Below are positions 57,153 through 64,000 of a stretch of DNA of 64,000 bases, piece by piece; position 1 is the first letter of the stretch; each line of letters begins with the position of its first letter. The DNA lies in NCBI RefSeq assembly GCF_000374805.1, contig NZ_KB895341.1, forward strand, positions 107,451 through 171,450, in the 5' to 3' direction. The notes below the pieces were generated by a model. It ran no database searches. It worked only from the letters and a program-made list of their open reading frames with translations, and was not told the origin of the DNA. This stretch comes from Chitiniphilus shinanonensis DSM 23277. GTDB lineage: Bacteria > Pseudomonadota > Gammaproteobacteria > Burkholderiales > Chitinibacteraceae. A program made the position numbers and the translations under genes.

Positions 57153-58961
57153 ATGCGCCGCTCCATCTCCCTGCCCGATCCGTCCGACCCGGACACCTTG
57201 CTGACTCAGGTACTGGCCGCCTTGCCGGTGGGCGTGGCCATCCTCGACCCCGCGCTGCGCTTTCGTTACGTCAACGCCGAACTGGCGCGCAGCACCGGGG
57301 TGGCGCCGGCGGACCACCTGGGGCAGACGCTCGACACCGTGCTGCCCGGCGCGGCACCGGCGATCCGGCCCTTGCTGCAACGGGTGCTCGACAGCGGCGA
57401 GCCGCTGACCGGGCAACTGGTCGCCGGCGAAAGCGCGGTGCCCGGCCACCGTCGCCAGTGGCACGCCGACTACCGCCCGCTGCGCGACGACGACGGCGCC
57501 GTGGCCGGGTTACTGGCGGTGATGCGCGACGTGACCGAGCAGCGCGAAGCCAGCCGCGCGGCGCAGGAGAACGAACGGCAACTGCGCGGCATCCTCGACA
57601 ACCTGCCCGCCTACGTCGGCCTGCTGACGCCGGACGGCACCGTGCTGGAGGTCAACCGTCCCCCGCTGGAAGCCGCCGGCCTGCGGCGCGAGGACGTGTG
57701 CGGCCGCAAATTCTGGGAAACCGGCTGGTGGCGGGACGACCCGCAGGCGCGCCGGCAGATCGAAGCCGCCACGCAGCGAGCGGCCCAGGGCGAATTGCAG
57801 CGCTTCGACACCGAGCTCAGCCTGGCGGGCGACGCGCGCACCGCCATCGACTTCACCCTGGCGCCGCTGTTCGACGACCAGGGCGCGGTCACCCACCTGA
57901 TCCCGTCCGGCATCGACATCACCGCGCGCCGGGCCGGCGAAGCGGCGCTGCGGCTATCGGAACAGCGCTTCCGCCAGGTGGTGGAGAACGCCCCCGACGG
58001 GCTGGCGATGGTGGACGAGCAAGGCCAGATCCTGCTGGTGAACGCCGGCATCGAGCGCATGTTCCTCTACCGTCGCGACCAACTGATCGGCCGCAACGTG
58101 ATGGTGCTGATGCCCGAGCGCTACCGCGCCGCGCATCCGGCGCTGATGGCCGGTTTCATGCGCGAGCCCAGCGCGCGCGACATGGCCGGCCGGCGCGAAC
58201 TGTTCGCGCTGCGCAGCGACGGCAGCGAGTTCCCGGTGGAGATCGGCCTCAACCCGGTGTCGTCCGAAGGCGGAATGCGGGTGCTGGCCACCATCGTCGA
58301 CGTCACCCGCCGCAAGGCCGACCAGGCCGAGCTGGAGCGCGCGCTGGCCGAAAAGACCGCGCTGCTCCAGGAAGTGCACCACCGGGTGAAGAACAACCTG
58401 CAGGTGATCTCCAGCCTGCTCAGCCTGCAATCGCGCAGCGCCAGCGACGAAGCCCGCCGCGCGCTGGCCGAAAGCCAGAGCCGGGTGAAGGCGATGGCGC
58501 TGATCCACCAGTTGCTGTACGAGCGCCACGATTTCTCGCAGGTGGACATCGGCCTGTATCTCAAGCGCCTGTGCCGGTTGTTGCAGGACACCCAGCACAA
58601 GCACGGCGCGCCGGTGACGCTGCACCTGGCCGTGCAGCACGACGTGGCGCTCGACCTGCAACGCGCGGTGCCGTGCGGCCTGTTGATCAACGAATTGGTG
58701 ACCAACGCCTACAAACACGCCTTTCCCGCCGGGCGCGCCGGGCGCATCGAGGTGCAGCTGGCGCTGGGCCCGGACGGCGCGCGCCTGGTGGTCGGCGACG
58801 ACGGCATCGGCCTGCCCGACGATATCGAGCAGGGCGGCGGCTCGCTCGGCTTCCAGCTGATCCCGCTGCTGGTCGATCAGCTGGGCGGCCAGCTCGCCAT
58901 CGAACGCGGCGACGGCACCCGCTTCGTGGTGACCTTCCAACCGGACGGAGACGCCTCTTGA
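57153..58961 (+). CDS. PAS-domain sensor histidine kinase of the HisKA_2 type
   Basis: The 602-residue soluble kinase has three PAS domains (residues about 20-130, 143-265, 275-395). A HisKA_2 phospho-acceptor region follows (LLQEVHHRVKNNLQVISSLL, His about 410), then an HATPase domain with INELVTNAYKHAF and GDDGIGLP. No membrane segment, so it senses an internal signal such as redox state. Its stop overlaps the start of a response regulator gene by 4 bp, which names its partner. Confidence 0.9.
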   Translation: MRRSISLPDPSDPDTLLTQVLAALPVGVAILDPALRFRYVNAELARSTGVAPADHLGQTLDTVLPGAAPAIRPLLQRVLDSGEPLTGQLVAGESAVPGHRRQWHADYRPLRDDDGAVAGLLAVMRDVTEQREASRAAQENERQLRGILDNLPAYVGLLTPDGTVLEVNRPPLEAAGLRREDVCGRKFWETGWWRDDPQARRQIEAATQRAAQGELQRFDTELSLAGDARTAIDFTLAPLFDDQGAVTHLIPSGIDITARRAGEAALRLSEQRFRQVVENAPDGLAMVDEQGQILLVNAGIERMFLYRRDQLIGRNVMVLMPERYRAAHPALMAGFMREPSARDMAGRRELFALRSDGSEFPVEIGLNPVSSEGGMRVLATIVDVTRRKADQAELERALAEKTALLQEVHHRVKNNLQVISSLLSLQSRSASDEARRALAESQSRVKAMALIHQLLYERHDFSQVDIGLYLKRLCRLLQDTQHKHGAPVTLHLAVQHDVALDLQRAVPCGLLINELVTNAYKHAFPAGRAGRIEVQLALGPDGARLVVGDDGIGLPDDIEQGGGSLGFQLIPLLVDQLGGQLAIERGDGTRFVVTFQPDGDAS

Positions 58962-61384
58962 ACCCGAACCCGCGCATCATGATCGTCGAAGACGAGCGCA
59001 TCGTTGCGCTCGACCTGAAGCACAGCCTGGAATTCCTCGGCTATCAGCCGTGCGGCGTGTTCGCCAGCGGCGAGGATGCCATCGGCCAGGTGGCCGCCGC
59101 CCGGCCGGATCTGGTGCTGATGGACATCAACCTCGGCCCCGGCATCGACGGCACCGAGGCCGCGCTCGCCATCAACACCGCGCACAAGGTGCCCATCGTC
59201 TTCCTCACCGCCTACGCCGAGGAAAAGACCCTGTCGCGCGCCGAGCGCAGCATGCCCTACGGCTACCTGCTCAAGCCCTACGAACTGCGCGAGCTGGACG
59301 CCACCCTGCGCATGGCGCTGGCGCGGCGCCAGGCCGAGCTGGAGGTGGAGCACGCCGAGGAACGGCTGCGGCTGGCGATCGACGCCGCCGAGCTGGGCGT
59401 GTGGGAATGGGATCCGCAATCGGACGACTTCCAGTGGCAGGGGCACCTGGAGGGCATCCTCGGCGGCGTGCCGCGGGTGTTGCGCGGCGAGCAGGACGCC
59501 TTCCTCGACTTCATCGACGAGGAAGACCGCCCCGCCGTCGCCGAGCAGCTGGCCCGCCACGCCACGGTGAGCAGCACGGTGCGCATGCGTCAGCCGGGCG
59601 GCGACCTGGGCTGGATCGAGCTGTACGCCAAGCGCTATGTCGAGCACGGCCGCGAGCGGGTGATCGGCGTGGTGCGCGACGTGACCGAGCGCCAGCGCAA
59701 CGAGGAAAAGCTGCGCCAGGCCAACGTGGTGTTCCAGACCACCGGCGAAGGCGTGCTGATCACCGACATCGAGCACCGGGTAATCGCCACCAACCCGGCC
59801 TTCACCCTGCTGACCGGCTACACCGCCGAGGACATCCACGGCCGCGACCCCGACCAGTTCCTGCACGCGCGGCGCCACAGCGATCACTTCTACCCGCGGC
59901 TGATGGAATCGCACCACGGCTACTGGCACGGCGAGATCCTGTGCCTGCGCCGCGACGGCACCCCGTTCCCGGCGTGGGAACACGTCTGCGCGGTGCGCGA
60001 CGAGCACGGCCAGCTGCGCAACTACATCATCACCTTCTCCGACATCAGCCAGATCCGTCAGGCCGAGGAACAGATCAACCACCTGGCCTACCACGACGCG
60101 CTCACCGGCCTGGGCAACCGCCACCAGCTGGCGGTGCGGCTGGAGACCGAACTGGAGCGCGCCCGCCTGGCGCACCTGCAGGTGGGCGTGATGTTCATCG
60201 ACCTGGACGGCTTCAAGCTGGTGAACGACACCCTGGGCCACGCCGCCGGCGACCAGCTGTTGCAGACCGTGGCCCGCCGCATCAAGAGCGCCCTGCGCCG
60301 CACCGACATCGCCATCCGCCTGGGCGGCGACGAATTCGTGGTGATCGTGCCCGACGCGCGCCGGCTGGACGACTACGCCACGCTGGCCGACAAGCTGCTG
60401 GACGCCGTGCGCGAAGAAATCGAGCTGCGCAGCGAGCGGCTGAGCATCTCCGCCAGCATCGGCATCGCCGTGTTCCCCGACAACGGCGAGGACAGCCAGA
60501 CCCTGCTCAAGTCGGCCGACAACGCCATGTACGACGCCAAGCTGCGCGGCCGCAACCGCTTCGCCTTCTATTCGCCGGACATGGCCGAGCGCGCCCACGA
60601 GCGCATGGCGATGGAACAGGGGCTGATGCAGGCGCTGGCCACCGACGCCCTGCGGGTGCACTACCAGCCGGTGATCTCGCTGGCCGACGGCCAACTGGTG
60701 GGCATGGAGGCGCTGCTGCGCTGGCAGCACCCCGAACTGGGATTGGTGCCGCCGGCGCGCTTCATCCCGGTGGCCGAGGAAAGCGGCCTGATCGACCGCA
60801 TCGGCGTCTGGGTGCTGCGCCAGGCGTGTCAGCAGGCGCTGAGCTGGCAACGCGCCGGCCACCGTCCGCTGCGCATCGCGGTGAACGTGTCGGTGCGGCA
60901 ACTGGCGCAGGATCACCTGGTGGAACACGTCGCCGCGGTGCTGGCCGAAACCGGCCTGCCGCCGCAGTGCCTGGAACTGGAGATCACCGAGACCGCCATC
61001 CAGTCGATCGAGCACAGCCGCGAGCGCCTGCGCCAGTTGAAGGCGCTGGGCGTGATGCTGGCGATCGACGACTTCGGCACCGGCTTTTCCTCGCTGAGCC
61101 TGCTCAAGCACCTGCCGATCGACCGCATCAAGATCGACCGTTCCTTCGTCACCGGCCTGCCCGGCGACAGCAACGACGCCGCCATCACCCTGGCCATCGT
61201 CGCCCTGGCCCGCAGCCTCAAGCTCGCCCTCACCGCCGAAGGCATCGAATCGCCCGAGCAGCTGGAATTCCTGCGTCGGCACGACGTGGCCGACGCGCAG
61301 GGCTACCTGTTCAGCCGGCCCCAACCGGCCCCGGCGCTGGAGCCGCTGTTGCTGCATGGGCACTGGCAGCCGACCGTGCACTGA
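58958..61384 (+). CDS. Response regulator with PAS domains and tandem GGDEF-EAL output
   Basis: The 808-residue protein has a receiver domain (IMIVEDERIVALDLKHS, Asp in LVLMDINLGPGIDG), two PAS domains (about 130-255 and 260-375), GGDEF (RLGGDEFVVIVPD with RRTD I-site) and EAL (MEALLRW, LELEITETAI, IDDFGTGFSS, AEGIE). Both output domains keep their catalytic residues, so it could make and degrade c-di-GMP. The receiver should be phosphorylated by the upstream kinase. The start is TTG 58958, overlapping the kinase stop as TTGA with GGAG upstream; ATG 58979 is an alternative. Confidence 0.9.
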   Translation: MNPNPRIMIVEDERIVALDLKHSLEFLGYQPCGVFASGEDAIGQVAAARPDLVLMDINLGPGIDGTEAALAINTAHKVPIVFLTAYAEEKTLSRAERSMPYGYLLKPYELRELDATLRMALARRQAELEVEHAEERLRLAIDAAELGVWEWDPQSDDFQWQGHLEGILGGVPRVLRGEQDAFLDFIDEEDRPAVAEQLARHATVSSTVRMRQPGGDLGWIELYAKRYVEHGRERVIGVVRDVTERQRNEEKLRQANVVFQTTGEGVLITDIEHRVIATNPAFTLLTGYTAEDIHGRDPDQFLHARRHSDHFYPRLMESHHGYWHGEILCLRRDGTPFPAWEHVCAVRDEHGQLRNYIITFSDISQIRQAEEQINHLAYHDALTGLGNRHQLAVRLETELERARLAHLQVGVMFIDLDGFKLVNDTLGHAAGDQLLQTVARRIKSALRRTDIAIRLGGDEFVVIVPDARRLDDYATLADKLLDAVREEIELRSERLSISASIGIAVFPDNGEDSQTLLKSADNAMYDAKLRGRNRFAFYSPDMAERAHERMAMEQGLMQALATDALRVHYQPVISLADGQLVGMEALLRWQHPELGLVPPARFIPVAEESGLIDRIGVWVLRQACQQALSWQRAGHRPLRIAVNVSVRQLAQDHLVEHVAAVLAETGLPPQCLELEITETAIQSIEHSRERLRQLKALGVMLAIDDFGTGFSSLSLLKHLPIDRIKIDRSFVTGLPGDSNDAAITLAIVALARSLKLALTAEGIESPEQLEFLRRHDVADAQGYLFSRPQPAPALEPLLLHGHWQPTVH

Positions 61385-61574
61385 GGCCCGGGCACGGTCT
61401 TCCCGGTGCGGGGCGCCGCCGGGCCGGGCTTCGAGCGGGCGCGGCCCCCGCGCTGGGCGCCACCGGATGTGGTAAGCTGCGACGCTTGCCGAGCATGGCT
61501 TATCCATCCGTCAAGCCATTGATCCGAATCGCTTTTTGCCGCCGGCCACCGCAACCGGCCCGCGCCGCCGCCCG

Positions 61575-64000
61575 ATGACCATGTCCCTCCCGCCTTCCTC
61601 CCCCGCCCCGTCCGGCCACGCCCGTTTCCGCCGCACGCTCGGCTGGGGTTTCGTCACCCTGGTGACCACCGTGATGAGCGTGACCGGCGCCCACGCGCCG
61701 CTGCGCCTGTTGCTGGGCATCGCCGCGTGGCTGCTGCCGCCGCTGCTGGCCTGTGCCACCTGGCGCGCCTGGCGCGGCCACCGCGCGCTGGCGCCGCGCC
61801 CCTGGCAACTGTTGGGCGCGGCGGTGCTGCTGGCCGGGCTGGCCAGCGGCGAATTCCTGCTGCACGGCACCCCGGTGCTGGGCGAATGGCTGACCGTCGG
61901 CGCGACGCCGCCCGCGCCCTATGCCGCGCTGGCGCTGCTGTGCCTGGGCATCGGCGCCGGCGTGCCGTTGCTGGCGGGCCGGCGCTGGCCCGAACTGCTC
62001 GAAGCCGTGGGCACCGCGGTCGAGCGCCCCGGCGACCTGCTGGCCCGCAACCGCGAACGGCTGGCGCGCTGGCGCGAGGAACACCGCGCCGCCGTCGCGC
62101 ATACCGCCGTGGTGGAGCCGCCATTCCAGGCCGAGACAGCGCCAATGCCGCCGCAGGCGGAACCCGCGCCGGCCCCGCTCGACCTCGACACCCTGCCGAT
62201 GGCCGCGCCGCGCAGCGTCGTGCCCGAGCCCGAGGAAGCCGCGCCGCCGGTCGCCAAGGCCCGCCGCATCGAGCCACCGGCACCGCGCATCGTCCCGTCC
62301 CGGACCGCGCCGGAACCGAAAACCGCAGCGCCCCCCCTGCCGCCCCTGCCGGCCGCGCGCGACCTGCCGCGCCTGGAGATGGCGCAACTGCTGGACAACC
62401 TGCAACGCGCCGCGCGCCGGCGCCCGACACGCCCCGCCAGCGCCGCGCCGACGCCGCCGCAATCGCTGCCGGTGATCGACCCCTCCGAAATCCGCGCCCG
62501 GCTGCGCGAGATCCACGGCGAGCGCGTCGCGCCGGTCCAGCCCGTTCCGCCCCGCGCCGCCGCGCAGCAGCCGGTGGTGATCCGGCACGTGCGCAAACCC
62601 GCGCCGGAAGCCGCCAAGCCGCAACCGGCCACGCCCGCCACTCCGGCCGCGAGCACCCCGCTCGCTCCGCCCGCATCGCAGCCGACCCCGACGACCCTGG
62701 CCGCCGCCCCAGCCCGCGAGCTGCCGCCGGCGCGCACCCTGCTGCCCGAAGCGCCAACCGCCTCGGTCGCCATGCCAACGCTGGCTGCCGCCCTGCCCAC
62801 CCGGCCGACCGCCACCCAGGCGATCGCGCCCCGGGCATTCGCGCCCCGAGCGATCCAGCCGGGGTTCGACACCAGCCAGATCGAAGTCATCGACATCGCG
62901 CCGCTGCCGGATGACCTCGGCCCCGAAGTGGACGACACCCCGGCACTGAGCTGGCCATCGCTCGGCGTGCCCGACGCCGCGCCCATCGCGCCGCAACCGA
63001 TCGCCGCCCCCGCTCCCCAGGCGATCGAGCCGACCCCCGTCGCGCCGACGCCGCCGACCTTTGCCGAGGATGCCCCGTGGCTGGCGCCGGCCGCCGAAGC
63101 GCTGGCCCCGGTGGCCCCGGCCCCGCGCCCCGAACCACGCCATTACGACGACACCATCCTGCCGCCGGTCGCGCTGCTGCGCGCCGCCGACCCGCAGGTG
63201 GCGGTGGCGATGAGCGAGGAAGAACTGCTGGAACGCAGCATCGTCATCGAAGAGAAGCTGGCCGAGTTCAAGGTGAAGGTGCGGGTGCTGGACGCCTGCG
63301 CCGGCCCGGTCATCACCCGCTACGAAGTGGAACCCGCCGTCGGCGTGCGCGGCGCGCAGATCGTCAACCTGATGAAGGACCTGGCCCGCGCGCTGGGGCT
63401 GGTGTCGATCCGCGTGGTCGAGACCATCCCCGGCAAGACCTGCATGGGGCTGGAGCTGCCCAACCCGACGCGGCAGATGATCCGCCTTTCCGAGATCTTC
63501 TCCTCCGCCGAATTCGAAGAAGGCCAATCCAGGCTGACCATGGCGCTGGGCAAGGACATCACCGGCAAGCCCATCGTCACCGACCTCGCCAAGGCCCCTC
63601 ACCTGCTGGTCGCCGGCACCACCGGCTCCGGCAAGTCGGTCGGCGTCAACGCCATGATCCTCAGCCTGCTCTACAAGGCCACCCCCGATGAAGTCCGCTT
63701 CATCATGGTCGACCCCAAGATGCTGGAGCTCTCCGTCTACGACGGCATCCCCCACCTGCTCGCCCCCGTCGTCACCGACATGAAGCTCGCCGCCAACGCG
63801 CTCAACTGGTGCGTGGCCGAGATGGAAAAACGCTACCGCCTGATGAGCGCGCTCGGCGTACGCAACCTCGCCGGCTTCAACCAGAAGGTGAAGGAAGCCG
63901 AGAAGGCCGGGCAGAAGCTGACCAACCCGTTCACCCTGACCCCGGACGACCCGGAGCCGCTGAGCCACCTGCCCTTCATCGTGGTGGTGGTCGATGAATT
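61575..64000 (+). CDS. ftsK: DNA translocase FtsK, 3' end outside window
   Basis: The visible 808 residues begin with about four hydrophobic segments (to residue about 140), then a Pro/Ala-rich linker of about 380 residues. The alpha domain and the motor follow, with Walker [17 protein letters not shown] and [20 protein letters not shown]. FtsK pumps chromosome ends toward XerCD at the division septum. The C-terminal gamma domain is beyond the window. ATG 61575 is chosen; ATG 61581 is close by. No strong ribosome-binding site is seen. Confidence 0.93.
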   Translation, partial: MTMSLPPSSPAPSGHARFRRTLGWGFVTLVTTVMSVTGAHAPLRLLLGIAAWLLPPLLACATWRAWRGHRALAPRPWQLLGAAVLLAGLASGEFLLHGTPVLGEWLTVGATPPAPYAALALLCLGIGAGVPLLAGRRWPELLEAVGTAVERPGDLLARNRERLARWREEHRAAVAHTAVVEPPFQAETAPMPPQAEPAPAPLDLDTLPMAAPRSVVPEPEEAAPPVAKARRIEPPAPRIVPSRTAPEPKTAAPPLPPLPAARDLPRLEMAQLLDNLQRAARRRPTRPASAAPTPPQSLPVIDPSEIRARLREIHGERVAPVQPVPPRAAAQQPVVIRHVRKPAPEAAKPQPATPATPAASTPLAPPASQPTPTTLAAAPARELPPARTLLPEAPTASVAMPTLAAALPTRPTATQAIAPRAFAPRAIQPGFDTSQIEVIDIAPLPDDLGPEVDDTPALSWPSLGVPDAAPIAPQPIAAPAPQAIEPTPVAPTPPTFAEDAPWLAPAAEALAPVAPAPRPEPRHYDDTILPPVALLRAADPQVAVAMSEEELLERSIVIEEKLAEFKVKVRVLDACAGPVITRYEVEPAVGVRGAQIVNLMKDLARALGLVSIRVVETIPGKTCMGLELPNPTRQMIRLSEIFSSAEFEEGQSRLTMALGKDITGKPIVTDLAKAPHLLVAGTTGSGKSVGVNAMILSLLYKATPDEVRFIMVDPKMLELSVYDGIPHLLAPVVTDMKLAANALNWCVAEMEKRYRLMSALGVRNLAGFNQKVKEAEKAGQKLTNPFTLTPDDPEPLSHLPFIVVVVDE

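Overview
The window is about 64 kb of high-GC DNA from a betaproteobacterium, most likely a member of the Neisseriales (Chitinibacteraceae/Chromobacteriaceae-like). The evidence is the ligA-zipA-smc block, the orn / M48 protease / phhB / rsgA order, a betaproteobacterial proteasome homologue, a PEP-CTERM protein and a RelA with an inactivated hydrolase domain. This placement is inference from gene content; no rRNA or tRNA gene was seen. Nearly every base is coding, genes overlap by 1-14 bp in operons, and antisense ORFs are long because of GC skew.

Layout. (1) 1-9720, minus strand: a surface-polysaccharide operon. Its core encodes all four enzymes of the Campylobacter jejuni phosphoramidate pathway (glutamine kinase, CTP:phosphoglutamine cytidylyltransferase, gamma-glutamyl-CDP-amidate hydrolase, CDP-amidate kinase), a matching methyltransferase and an embedded CysQ-type 3'-nucleotidase. 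It continues into FdtB/FdtD-type genes for a 3-acetamido-3,6-dideoxyhexose and a CDP-glycerol-transferase-like enzyme cut by the window edge. (2) 10.2-12.3 kb: galU, preceded in frame by a Cro-like helix-turn-helix, then an acetate transporter. (3) 12.4-21.5 kb: ligA, zipA, smc, apbC, psiF-like. (4) 21.7-30.4 kb: a type Vd patatin autotransporter, a glycerophosphodiesterase, a Dcu transporter, a soluble PAS-chemoreceptor and a diguanylate cyclase. (5) 30.4-36.3 kb: hslO, nanQ-like, the proteasome homologue, pncC, orn, an M48 protease, phhB, rsgA. (6) 36.5-42.4 kb: an exonuclease-phosphatase, a phospholipase D-VTT fusion, a DUF2062 protein, relA. (7) 42.5-46.6 kb: a PEP-CTERM protein, a PAAR/effector/immunity set and decayed gene fragments. 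(8) 46.7-50.8 kb: two paralogous chemoreceptors. (9) 51.4-55.2 kb: a cqsA/lqsR/lqsS alpha-hydroxyketone quorum-sensing locus. (10) 55.6-64 kb: fumC, a PAS-rich histidine kinase with a GGDEF-EAL response regulator, and the start of ftsK.

A family of inverted-repeat elements recurs six times, mostly in gaps between convergent genes. The two systems most worth following up are the phosphoramidate operon, which implies an O-methyl-phosphoramidate-like decoration of a surface glycan outside Campylobacter, and the CqsA/LqsRS signalling locus. Several c-di-GMP and chemotaxis proteins suggest a motile, surface-associated lifestyle.
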